Part shown: positions 48,270 through 57,262 of the stretch, piece by piece | Numbering within the stretch: position 1 is the first letter of the stretch | Layout of the letters: every line of letters starts with the position of its first letter | Source: CAYWWM01 sp965198025 | Lineage (GTDB): Bacteria; Acidobacteriota; Terriglobia; 2-12-FULL-54-10 | Direction: 5' to 3' | DNA: 64,000 nt | NCBI GenBank assembly: GCA_965198025.1 | Contig: OZ240237.1 | Coordinates: 2,666,001 to 2,730,000 of the forward strand | Position numbers and translations under genes: made by a program | Notes under the pieces: model-generated | The model's input: the letters and a program-made list of their open reading frames with translations, nothing else | Told to the model about the DNA's origin: nothing | Databases searched by the model: none

Positions 48270-50492
48270 CTAGGGATTCGCGGTCAAGGCAAAGTTGTCG
48301 AGATAAATGCCGAACTGGGCGTCTACAAACAATCCGGGCGCACCTTCGCGATTCCCGATCGGGTCGACACGCTCAATCATCCAATCCGGCGGCTCGGCTT
48401 CTCCGGCTGGCCACGCCTTGCCACGGACGCGCACCTGTCCATCCGGCAGGTTCTCGGCGCGTACTTTGAGGCGGTACCAGGTGTCCGGCGTCCAACGGAA
48501 CGGGACGGTGACGGTACGCTCAATTTCCGGCTCCCACGGCTCGATCTTCAAACGCTGCGAAATTCCATAGAGGACCAGGGAATAGCGCTGGGCGGTGATT
48601 CCGATGTCGCCCATCTGGCGGCGGCGCATCCCGGCGCGGACATCGGCTTCAAACGTGTAGTTGGACCAATGCGTGGGACCGACAAAAACCCGGCCCCGCT
48701 TGAAAATAGTGTTATCGGGCGGCTTGAACAATACCTTCTGGCCGTCGAGCGTGGCCACGCGAAGCCTGGCTCCCTCGATGTTGACCCAACCCGGTGGAAT
48801 CGCCTCCTCGGCGTAGGCCTCGAAATCCTCGTTCCACGGAAGCGGACGGACCACCCGCACTCGTGACTCGCCCGTGAGCCCGGCGGCAGCCGCCTTGATC
48901 AGACCGGCCTGCTCGACCGGATCGTTCGCCACGGTGAACGCGCCGCCGCTGAAAGTCCCGTTGAGGTCCTCCAAGGACCACGTGGCAAGTTCCTCGCGCA
49001 GGAAGCGCCCCCGTTCGTCAAACAAACGAGCCCGGAGATTCACGCTCTGCCCCGGCTCCAATACGACCTCCGCGGGAACCACTTGCAGATGTGCCGGTGC
49101 GCCTTGGCCTGTTTGGGCCGGCTCGTCCACGGCCCAGCCGCTGAGGGAGGTCGCCTGGCGCGAACCGATGGCATAGACGGCGTCGCTCGAAACGAAGAAA
49201 ATGCGGCCGCGCGAGACAGCGGCCCCGGCCAGGACCTGCTCCGGCGTACCTTCCGAGCCGCAGCAGCTGTTGGTGCTGGCCGGCAGCTCCACATCGCTCA
49301 AGATCTCCGCGCCGTCCCGCTGCACGCGGATGATAAAGAAATGCCCGCCATCGGTGCCGACATAAATCTTTCCGTCCGCCAGAACCGGCGGCGCTTTCTG
49401 GGCGTTCCCCAGCTGCTGCGTCCATAACTCCCGTCCCGTCTGGATGTCGAACGCATGCAGGGTCGAGCCGCTGTCAATCTGGTAAAGGGTCGTGCCGTCG
49501 GTCACGGGAGAGGAAAATCCGAACCCCATGCCCTTATTGGCCCATTTGGGTTCCAGGATTTCGCCCACTTTGGAGCCGTCGATAGCACCGATCATACCCA
49601 ACTCGATGCTGTCGCGATTCTCATCGGCGTGCGAGACGATGACGGAGGTGCCCTGGACGACGACACCGGTGTTGATAGCGCGCTTGGCCGCGTGGAAGCT
49701 CCAAAGTTTGCGGCCGGTCTGCGGCTGGATGGCGTGAACACCGCCATCGCCGAGGCCCGTGATGAGCATGCGCATGCCTTCGATGGTGGTGATCAGGAAT
49801 GGAGCGTAGGCCGTGTCGTAGGGGCGTTCGCCTGGATGGGAGACATAAACGATCTCCCCGGTCCGTTTGTCGAGCGCGATCAGGCGGTGGCGGCGGGCTG
49901 CGTTTTCGCCCCAATTGGAGACCGGCGAGCCGACGATGACCAGATCTCCGTCCACCAGGGGTGACATGGTGCGCCCGCCGTGGGTCGTGAACGCCGCGTA
50001 TTCCTCACCAAAAGAGCGATTCCAAAGCAGGTTCCCGTCCTTGTCGAGCGCGATCACCTGAGCTCCGCCGCTGAAGGCGTAAATGTTGCCGGTCTCGGGA
50101 TCCACGGCGGGCGAGGCCCATGCGATACGGTGAGACGGCACGTCACTCTGGAAGAGGTTGTACTTGTATTCCCAGATCACGCTGCCAGAGTCGGCATCGA
50201 GCGCCATGACTCGCTCCTGCAGTTCCGTGCCGCGGCCGGAGGAGTTCTGGACATAGACGCGGTTGCCCATCACCACGGGAGCGGAGCGGCCGCCGTAAGG
50301 AGCGCGCCACAGGAAGTTTTCGCCGTTCAAGGCCCAACGGTCGATCAGTCCCGTTTCCCTGGAGATACCGTCGCGGCTCGGCCCCCGCAGTTCGGGCCAG
50401 TCACCGAGCGCGACGCGGCTCGGGCCTTGTGCACGAACGGCAATGCTCAGAATAAGGAAAATGGCTAGGTATAGAACCGGCTTTCTCAGCAT
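48270..50492 (-). CDS. PQQ-like beta-propeller with C-terminal Ig-like and lectin-like domains
   Basis: A 740-aa secreted protein. The ATG at 50492 has GACGAGG upstream. After the signal peptide and a propeller (to about residue 470, with WPELRGPSRDGISRETGLID), a short Ig-like segment follows (HLQVVPAEVVLEPGQSVNLR). A C-terminal jelly-roll domain of the 3-keto-disaccharide-hydrolase/DUF1080 type closes the protein (WSNYTFEADVRAGMRRRQMG and PDTWYRLKVRAENLPDGQVR). The tail domain commonly binds or hydrolyses sugars. This is the largest of the propeller cluster, and the only one with the extra domains. Confidence 0.8.
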   Translation of the reverse strand: MLRKPVLYLAIFLILSIAVRAQGPSRVALGDWPELRGPSRDGISRETGLIDRWALNGENFLWRAPYGGRSAPVVMGNRVYVQNSSGRGTELQERVMALDADSGSVIWEYKYNLFQSDVPSHRIAWASPAVDPETGNIYAFSGGAQVIALDKDGNLLWNRSFGEEYAAFTTHGGRTMSPLVDGDLVIVGSPVSNWGENAARRHRLIALDKRTGEIVYVSHPGERPYDTAYAPFLITTIEGMRMLITGLGDGGVHAIQPQTGRKLWSFHAAKRAINTGVVVQGTSVIVSHADENRDSIELGMIGAIDGSKVGEILEPKWANKGMGFGFSSPVTDGTTLYQIDSGSTLHAFDIQTGRELWTQQLGNAQKAPPVLADGKIYVGTDGGHFFIIRVQRDGAEILSDVELPASTNSCCGSEGTPEQVLAGAAVSRGRIFFVSSDAVYAIGSRQATSLSGWAVDEPAQTGQGAPAHLQVVPAEVVLEPGQSVNLRARLFDERGRFLREELATWSLEDLNGTFSGGAFTVANDPVEQAGLIKAAAAGLTGESRVRVVRPLPWNEDFEAYAEEAIPPGWVNIEGARLRVATLDGQKVLFKPPDNTIFKRGRVFVGPTHWSNYTFEADVRAGMRRRQMGDIGITAQRYSLVLYGISQRLKIEPWEPEIERTVTVPFRWTPDTWYRLKVRAENLPDGQVRVRGKAWPAGEAEPPDWMIERVDPIGNREGAPGLFVDAQFGIYLDNFALTANP

Positions 50493-50532
50493 GAGAACCT
50501 CGTCCGTCAAAGAAGTCTATCGTTCTGCGCGT

Positions 50533-51792
50533 CTAACGCGCCCGGATGTCGTAACTGGCAAGCGTGCCCTGGTTCCGGATATAGAGTCTTCCGCCGCTGA
50601 CCACCGGGTGCGCCCAACTGGGAGCCCCCTGATCTGCGATTTCAAACCGGCCCTTTTCGTTGTATCCGGAAGGCGTAGCCTCGGCCAGTCCGACAACATT
50701 GTTCTCTCCCAGGATGTACAGGTGGCCGTCGGCATAAGTGAGCGAGCCCTTGCCGACGCTGCGGTCACGCCACATGCGTTCGCCGGTGGCAAACTCCAGG
50801 CACGTCAAAATGGAATTGTGGAAGCCATAGAGGTACCCATCCACCAGAACCACGCCTCCGTGATGGTTCATGAGGTCCCTCGTGAAATAGACTTCCTGGG
50901 CACGGACTTCCCCGCCCTGGGGCGTTAAGGCAAGCAGCACGCCTCCGGTTCCGTAGTTCGACGTATAGAAGACCTTGTTGTCGTGGAAGACAGGCGTTGC
51001 GATATTGGCGGTATTGTTGGCGACACGCGGATACTTCCACATCAGCTTGCCATCGGCGGCGCGAATCCCTACGCCGGCTTGCGACGTCAACGTCATCAGA
51101 GTACGAACCCCCCCGACGTCGGCGGCAATGACGGAAGCATAGCCGGCCCGATCGCTCAATTCCTGGCTGGTCCAGACGGTTCGTCCGGACATCTTGTCGA
51201 GAGCCACCACGCCGGCGCCCTGTCCACCCGGTGTAACAATGAGGTGGTTGCCGTCCACGAGCGGCGATTCGCTGATCAGCCAGCCAATATTGCGGCCGTT
51301 GAAATCCCGAAGAATATTGCGCTGCCAGAGCATGGAGCCATCCGCAAAGGCGAGCGCTGCCAGGTCGCCGCTTTCTGTGAGGACATAGACCCGGTCGCCG
51401 TCGACCGTGGGGGTGCCTCTCGGTCCGGAACCCATATAGTTGTTCCCGGCTGCACCCAGAGCAATCGACCAGACCAGCGAGCCGTCGGTACGGTTCAAGC
51501 TCGCCACCGTGCTTCGTCCGCCAAGCTGGGATTGCACAAAGATGCGGTCCCCCTGGACTGCGATGGAGCCGTATCCAGTGCCAAGGTTTGAAATCACCCA
51601 TTCCCGCGGCGGCCCGCCGGCAGGCCACTGCGGCAACAGTCCCGTTTCCTTTGACAGACCCGTCCGGTCCGGCCCGCGCCACTGCGGCCAGTCGAATCCG
51701 GAAGTCGTTTGTCTCGCGGCGAGGGACACCACCGCCAGGGAGAAGATGAACAGGAATGCAAGATGGGTTCTTACCACCGCCATACTCCTCAT
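50533..51792 (-). CDS. PQQ-like beta-propeller protein, secreted
   Basis: A 419-aa protein; signal peptide FLFIFSLAVVSLAARQ. It opens with DWPQWRGPDRTGLSKETGLL, the typical first blade of this secreted family. Blades include LVWSIALGAAGNNYMGSGP, MLWQRNILRDFNGRNIGWL and LMWKYPRVANNTANIATPVF. Alternative starts are ATG at 51792 or 51783. It is the first gene of the leftward propeller run and diverges from the TonB receptor at 51927, sharing a 134-bp promoter gap. Confidence 0.85.
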   Translation of the reverse strand: MRSMAVVRTHLAFLFIFSLAVVSLAARQTTSGFDWPQWRGPDRTGLSKETGLLPQWPAGGPPREWVISNLGTGYGSIAVQGDRIFVQSQLGGRSTVASLNRTDGSLVWSIALGAAGNNYMGSGPRGTPTVDGDRVYVLTESGDLAALAFADGSMLWQRNILRDFNGRNIGWLISESPLVDGNHLIVTPGGQGAGVVALDKMSGRTVWTSQELSDRAGYASVIAADVGGVRTLMTLTSQAGVGIRAADGKLMWKYPRVANNTANIATPVFHDNKVFYTSNYGTGGVLLALTPQGGEVRAQEVYFTRDLMNHHGGVVLVDGYLYGFHNSILTCLEFATGERMWRDRSVGKGSLTYADGHLYILGENNVVGLAEATPSGYNEKGRFEIADQGAPSWAHPVVSGGRLYIRNQGTLASYDIRAR

Positions 51793-51926
51793 GGGGAAAG
51801 CTGCGAGGACGGTTGGAAGCGGCCCTCACTCAAGCGCCCCCGCCAGATCTCCGGAGGGGGAAAGCGTTGTTCGTAATCAGGGCCTAGTATAACATGGGAG
51901 TCCGTACTCAGAGGAGGGCTTCCAGC

Positions 51927-54900
51927 ATGTCCGAACGGTTCATTTCGCCGATGGGCGTCTTCCTCGCCGCAATCGTCTTCGCCGCCGTTTCCGCGCCGGC
52001 GCAATCGCATCAGGCAACGATCCGGGGGATCGTCGTCGACCCGAGCGGAGCCCCCGTGGCACAGGTCGGAGTGCGCGTCCTGCGAGAAGGTACCGGCGAA
52101 TCTCGAACCGCTGTCACGGAAGCCGACGGGCGATTCTCGGTTGCGGCACTTCCTCCGGGCGGCTACCAGATCGAGATCGAGAGGCCGGGCTTCAAGAAGC
52201 ATGTGTCGCGGACCGAGTTGCAGATTCATCAAGAGATGTGGCTCCCCGTCGGTCTGGAACTCGGCGATGTGACCGAAGAAGTCATTGTGACTGCCCCGGA
52301 GGTGCCGCTCGAACCGGCTTCGGCGGCGCTCGGCGTGGTGATTGACGGGCGGCAGGTGGCGGGCCTCCCGCTCGACGGCAGGAACTTCCTGGAGCTCTCG
52401 CTGCTCGCGCCTGGCGCGGCGCCGGCACCGCAAGGCTCCGCCAGTTCTGTTCGCGGTGATTTCGCGTTTACCGTGAACGGCGCGCGCGAGGACTCCCAAA
52501 GCTTCCTGCTCGACGGTCTCTACAACGTGGACCCTAAGCTTAACACGCCCGGCGTTCGTCCTCCCGTGGATGCCATACGCGAGTTCGAAGTCCTGACCAG
52601 CACCTACGACGCCTCGTTCGGGCGCAACGCCGCCGGACAAGTAAACGTGGTGACGCAGTCCGGTACCAACGCGCTTCACGGCACGGCTTACAGCTTCTTC
52701 CGCACTCGCGCACTGGACGCCAGGAACTTCTTTGCGCCGCGGAACGAACCGGCTCCCGACTACAGCCGGCAGCAGTTGGGGGCCTCGCTCGGCGGCCCCA
52801 TCGCACGGAATCGGACGTTCTTCTTCGGCGACTACGAGCGGACTCGCTTGCGCGAGGGGATCACGCGCGTCGCGACGGTTCCGACGCTCGCCGAGCGCAA
52901 CGGGGATTTCTCCCAGAGCCAGCTTGCCCCGCCGCGCGATCCGGTGACTGGGCAGCTGTTCCCGGGCGGGAGCATTCCCGCCTTCTACATGCATCCCGTC
53001 GGCCGGGCGATTGCCGCGCTCTACCCGGAGCCGAACCGCACAAATCCGCGAGGCAACTTTGTTTCCTCCCCGACGCTGCGCGACGATATTGACCACTTCG
53101 ACGTTCGTGTGGACCATAATTTTGGTGAGGGATCCACCCTGACAACGCGTTACAGTTTCAACGACCGGCGTTTGCTTGAACCGTTCGCCTCGACCGTGAG
53201 CATTCCCGGTTTTGGGACCGATGTGCCGCGGCGGGGGCAGAACCTCGGCGTCAACGTGACGCAGGCGTTCGGGTCTTCCGTGGTCAACGAAGCCCGCTTC
53301 GGCTACACCCGCGTAGCCATCGGCGTGTTTCAGGAAGGCCAGGGATTCAGCCTGAACCAGGAAGTGGGGCTGCCGGAACTTTCGTCCAACCCGCGCGATT
53401 TCGGCCTGAGCCAGATCACCGTCACCGGCTTCACGCCGCTCGGTGACGAGTTCACAACGCCGCAAGAGAGCACCGCCGACATGCTCCAACTGCATGACAC
53501 CGTCACCTGGACACGCGGCGCGCACATGGTCAAAGCGGGTGGCGAGCTGCGCTGGGTGCGGCAGGAGGCGTTTCGTGATGTGCTGTCACGCGGCTTCCTG
53601 AACTTCTCCGACCGCTACGTGACCGGGAACGCACTCGCCGATCTGCTGCTGGGGCTCCCACTCGTGAGCGGCGGGGCGACGCTCGACAATCCGCAGCGGC
53701 TGCGCGCGCCGGCCTGGAGCGCCTTCGCACAGGACAACTGGCGGCTGCTATCGAACGTCAGCCTGACTGCGGGGGTGCGTTACGAATATATCGCGCCCAC
53801 CTTGGATGCCGACGACCGTGCCAATCTCTACGATCCGGCGAGCGGGCAGTTGGTGCAGGTCGGGACGGGCGGCATTCCGCGCGGCGGCTACGAGCCGGAC
53901 CGCAACAACTGGGCCGGGCGGATTGGAATTGCCTGGACACCCGACGCGGCGGGACAGACGGTCCTGCGCGGCGGCTATGGCCTTTATTACAACCAAGGTG
54001 CTTTGGCGACGGGCGAGGGCCTTTACTTCAACGCGCCGTACTTTGATTTCCGGCTCTACGCGCTACATCTCGACCCGAGGACCGGGGTGCCGCCCCTGAC
54101 GCTCCACGACCCGTTTCCGCAGTCCTATCCGGTGATCCTTCCGGCATCGGCGACGGGCTATCAGCGCGATCTCCAAACCGGATGGCTGGAACACTGGAGT
54201 GTGAGCGTGCAGCGGCAGCTCGGATCGCGGCGCGCGGTGGAAGCGGCCTACGTCGGCTCGCGCGGCCATGACCTGATCGCGGCGCGCGACCTGAACCAAC
54301 CGCAGCCGAGTCCGCTTATGCCGAACCTCCGTCCGAATCCAGCCTTCGACGACATCACCTTCATCGAGTCACGCGGAACTTCCGACTACAACGCCCTCCA
54401 GATCAAGTTCCAGCAGCGCTTCGACCGCGGCGTGTCGTTGCTTTCGGCCTACACGTTCGGCAAGTCCACCGACGATGCCTCGGGCTTCTTTGCCAGCGCC
54501 GGTGATCCGAACTTTCCGCAGGACAGCAACAACCTGGCAGCGGAGAAAGGGCGCTCGAGCTTCGACCTGCGCCACCGCTTCTCGCTGAGCTTCGCCTGGG
54601 AGCTGCCGTTCGGCTCGATTCTGAGCGATACGGAATTGCAAGGGATCCTCACGTTCCAGAGCGGCCCACCGTTCACCGTGGCGCTGCTGCCCGAGTTCGA
54701 CAACAGCAATACCGGCCGCTCGACGCTTGGCTTTGGCGCCAACGACCGGCCGAACCTGGTCGGTGACGCGTCACTCGACGACCGCTCACCCGACCGCTGG
54801 TTCGATACGGAAGCCTTTGCGATTCCCGCTTTCGGAAGCTTCGGCAACGCCGGGCGAAATATCCTCGACGGCCCGGGCCGCCAGAACGTAAACCTGGGGA

Positions 54901-55085
54901 TCATCAAGCACCTGCCGCTCGGCAGCAGCGAGTGGCAGGTGCAGCTTCGCGCCGAGGCCTTCAACCTGTTTAACCACTCGAACTTTCACCTGCCTGACGC
55001 CTTCGTCGGCTCGGCCACGTTTGGGCAGGTGGTTTCGGCCGAAAGCCCCAGAAGGTGCCAGTTCGGGGTAAGGCTGATCTTTTAA
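51927..55085 (+). CDS. TonB-dependent receptor, Oar-like, with carboxypeptidase-regulatory domain
   Basis: A 1052-aa outer-membrane protein. GAGGAGGG eight bases upstream selects the ATG at 51927. After the signal peptide (to about APAQS) comes a carboxypeptidase-regulatory-like domain (ATIRGIVVDPSGAPVAQVGV...GGYQIEIERPGFKK), then a plug domain (VNGAREDSQSFLLDGLYNVD and IREFEVLTSTYDASFGRNAA) and a long beta-barrel with many aromatic-Gly strands. It ends in RLIF, with the C-terminal Phe required for outer-membrane insertion. This architecture is abundant in Acidobacteriota. It would import a ligand, perhaps oligosaccharide or peptide, with energy from TonB. The secreted propellers on both sides may serve the same substrate. 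Confidence 0.9.
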   Translation: MSERFISPMGVFLAAIVFAAVSAPAQSHQATIRGIVVDPSGAPVAQVGVRVLREGTGESRTAVTEADGRFSVAALPPGGYQIEIERPGFKKHVSRTELQIHQEMWLPVGLELGDVTEEVIVTAPEVPLEPASAALGVVIDGRQVAGLPLDGRNFLELSLLAPGAAPAPQGSASSVRGDFAFTVNGAREDSQSFLLDGLYNVDPKLNTPGVRPPVDAIREFEVLTSTYDASFGRNAAGQVNVVTQSGTNALHGTAYSFFRTRALDARNFFAPRNEPAPDYSRQQLGASLGGPIARNRTFFFGDYERTRLREGITRVATVPTLAERNGDFSQSQLAPPRDPVTGQLFPGGSIPAFYMHPVGRAIAALYPEPNRTNPRGNFVSSPTLRDDIDHFDVRVDHNFGEGSTLTTRYSFNDRRLLEPFASTVSIPGFGTDVPRRGQNLGVNVTQAFGSSVVNEARFGYTRVAIGVFQEGQGFSLNQEVGLPELSSNPRDFGLSQITVTGFTPLGDEFTTPQESTADMLQLHDTVTWTRGAHMVKAGGELRWVRQEAFRDVLSRGFLNFSDRYVTGNALADLLLGLPLVSGGATLDNPQRLRAPAWSAFAQDNWRLLSNVSLTAGVRYEYIAPTLDADDRANLYDPASGQLVQVGTGGIPRGGYEPDRNNWAGRIGIAWTPDAAGQTVLRGGYGLYYNQGALATGEGLYFNAPYFDFRLYALHLDPRTGVPPLTLHDPFPQSYPVILPASATGYQRDLQTGWLEHWSVSVQRQLGSRRAVEAAYVGSRGHDLIAARDLNQPQPSPLMPNLRPNPAFDDITFIESRGTSDYNALQIKFQQRFDRGVSLLSAYTFGKSTDDASGFFASAGDPNFPQDSNNLAAEKGRSSFDLRHRFSLSFAWELPFGSILSDTELQGILTFQSGPPFTVALLPEFDNSNTGRSTLGFGANDRPNLVGDASLDDRSPDRWFDTEAFAIPAFGSFGNAGRNILDGPGRQNVNLGIIKHLPLGSSEWQVQLRAEAFNLFNHSNFHLPDAFVGSATFGQVVSAESPRRCQFGVRLIF

Positions 55086-55349
55086 GAAGATCCTAGGGAC
55101 GTGAACAGGAGAGGGGAATCATTCCAGAGACACATTTCTACGGGCTCCATTGCAAGAGTCCAGAATGTGGCTCTGACATTGTTTTGGGAAAAGTACGAGA
55201 CCCAAGAAGGGGCGAGCGGCGAAATTGGCATTCCCTATATGACACATCCTGGAACCCGTCACTGCATCAAGTTCGGCAAGAGTTATCAATACACATACCG
55301 TGAACTTTCTGATCCCGGCCGCGTCCGAATAAGGCGGGAAGTCATCCAT

Positions 55350-56597
55350 ATGGCCCCACGGATTATTCTTTCACTTCTTCTTGCGATTTCCGCCTTTGGC
55401 GTTCAGGCGGCTCATGCGGCCTCCGGTGAAGACTGGCCGCAATTTCGCGGCCCCGGTGGGCAGGGCCACTCCACCGAGAAAGGACTGCCGCTGGAGTGGA
55501 GCGAGACCGAGAACGTCGTATGGAAGACTCCTGTCCCGGGACTCGGATGGTCATCGCCCGTAGTCGCCGATGGCCGCGTCTGGCTGACCACGGCGACCGA
55601 AGCGGGGCGCGCAATGTCGCTGCGCGTCCTGGCCTTCGACGTAGAAACCGGGCGCGAGATCGTGAACATCGAGGTGTTCCGCGTCCGGGCCGACCCGTAT
55701 CTGAATCCCAAGAACAGCTACGCCTCGCCCACTCCCATCATCGAGGAGGACCGCGTCTTCGTTCACTTCGGATGGAACGGCACGGCGGCGCTCTCAACCT
55801 CCGGCGAGGTCGTCTGGAAGACGCGGCTTCCCTACGCATCGCAGCACGGCAGCGGCGGCTCGCCAGCCCTGTACGGCGATCTGCTGATTGTCAGTTGCGA
55901 CGGCCACGATGCGGCCTACGTCGTCGCGCTCGATAAACACACCGGCAAGACCCGCTGGCGCACCCACCGCCGCAGGCCGTTTGCCCAGGCCTACACCACG
56001 CCTCTCGTCATTCGCGTCGGCGAGCGGGATCAGATCCTCAGCATCGGCGCGTATCGCGCAGCCGCTTACGATCCCGAGTCGGGCAAGGAAATCTGGCGCG
56101 TGAGCTACCCGCAGATAGATGGCTTCTCGAACGTTCCGCGCCCGGTCTACGGCCAAGGACTGGTTTTCATCACAACAGGATTCCAGCAGCCGATTCTGCT
56201 CGCGGTGCGTCCCGACGGTGAGGGCGATGTGACCGACACGCATATTGCCTGGACGCTGCGCCGCGGCGTGCCCTATACGCCTTCACCGCTGCTCGTAGGT
56301 GATGAGCTTTACATCGTGAGCGACATCGGTGTCGCCACCGCGGTGGATGCGCAGACCGGTGAAATCCACTGGCAGTCGCGGCTCGGTGGGAACTTCTCCG
56401 CCTCGCCCGTCTACGCCGCAGGGCGAATTTATTTCCAAAATGAGAACGGCGTGACCAGCGTTATTGCCCCCGGCAAAGAGTTCCGCAAGCTGGCCACGAA
56501 CACGGTGGACGGCTGGACGTTTGCTTCGATGGCTATCTCGGATGGGGCGGTTTACCTGCGGAGTGATAGCAGTTTGTATCGGATTGAGGAACGGTAG
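55350..56597 (+). CDS. PQQ-like beta-propeller protein, secreted
   Basis: A 415-aa propeller protein. The open frame begins at 55101, but the ATG at 55350 starts a clean signal peptide (ILSLLLAISAFGVQAAHAAS). First blade: DWPQFRGPGGQGHSTEKGLP. Others: VVWKTPVPGLGWSSPVVADG, VVWKTRLPYASQHGSGGSP and IHWQSRLGGNFSASPVYAAG. It is the only propeller gene on the forward strand, 264 bp after the TonB receptor, and may be in its transcript. The 5086-5349 part of that gap (55086-55349) shows no convincing gene. Confidence 0.85.
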   Translation: MAPRIILSLLLAISAFGVQAAHAASGEDWPQFRGPGGQGHSTEKGLPLEWSETENVVWKTPVPGLGWSSPVVADGRVWLTTATEAGRAMSLRVLAFDVETGREIVNIEVFRVRADPYLNPKNSYASPTPIIEEDRVFVHFGWNGTAALSTSGEVVWKTRLPYASQHGSGGSPALYGDLLIVSCDGHDAAYVVALDKHTGKTRWRTHRRRPFAQAYTTPLVIRVGERDQILSIGAYRAAAYDPESGKEIWRVSYPQIDGFSNVPRPVYGQGLVFITTGFQQPILLAVRPDGEGDVTDTHIAWTLRRGVPYTPSPLLVGDELYIVSDIGVATAVDAQTGEIHWQSRLGGNFSASPVYAAGRIYFQNENGVTSVIAPGKEFRKLATNTVDGWTFASMAISDGAVYLRSDSSLYRIEER

Positions 56598-56714
56598 GGC
56601 CGACGTGCATTAGGACGATACTACCGCTGAAGCTGCAATAGGCGAGAACCGTGGCAAACTTCTCTCATCTTGGGTTGCAGCAGTTGACAATGGTCGCTTG
56701 AAGGCGGACGCATC

Positions 56715-57242
56715 TCACTTCCTCAGCAGTGCCGCGAACCCCGGCAGATAGGCCACCGTCCACGCGCCGAAGTGCAGCAGGTAGTCCCAGCCTTGCGGAT
56801 CAAACGGAAACCAGATTCCCGAGACAAGATAAAACGCCGCGCCGGAACCCACCGCTGCCAGGGCGCCGCGAGAAAGCGCGGAGCGGACATTGATCCTCCG
56901 CTGCGTCAGGTGTTGGTTCAGGAAGCCGAGCGCGATCCAGGCCCCGAACCAGAGAAAGAACATCGCCGAACGGCCGAGAACGGGGGCAATCAGATAGAAG
57001 CCGCCCGCGGCGGAGAGGCCGATCGCCGCTCCGGCGACAGCCCCGGTCGAGCGTTTCTTGGCGAGCGCGCCGAGATAAAATCCGATGCATAGAAACAGCA
57101 GCGAGCCGTGAATCAGGCCATAGGCCGTCCGGTGCGGCAGCCCCAGGCCCGCCCAGATGAAGTCGCCGAGCGTGCTGACGGCAGCAATCGCTGCGGCTGC
57201 TCGCAACGCGAAACGAATGGAGCGTACAACACCTGTGCTCAT
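56715..57242 (-). CDS. Uncharacterised membrane protein
   Basis: A 175-aa protein with about five transmembrane helices (FALRAAAAIAAVSTLGDFIW, AYGLIHGSLLFLCIGFYLGA, GAVAGAAIGLSAAGGFYLIA, MFFLWFGAWIALGFL and GALAAVGSGAAFYLVSGIWF). It has no motif I recognise. HGSLLFLCIG and the polar GLPHRTAYG loop look conserved. It is 20 bp downstream of the MFS carrier in the same direction, so likely co-transcribed. No function is proposed. Confidence 0.6.
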   Translation of the reverse strand: MSTGVVRSIRFALRAAAAIAAVSTLGDFIWAGLGLPHRTAYGLIHGSLLFLCIGFYLGALAKKRSTGAVAGAAIGLSAAGGFYLIAPVLGRSAMFFLWFGAWIALGFLNQHLTQRRINVRSALSRGALAAVGSGAAFYLVSGIWFPFDPQGWDYLLHFGAWTVAYLPGFAALLRK

Positions 57243-57262
57243 GGCGTTTGAGAGTTACCCGA

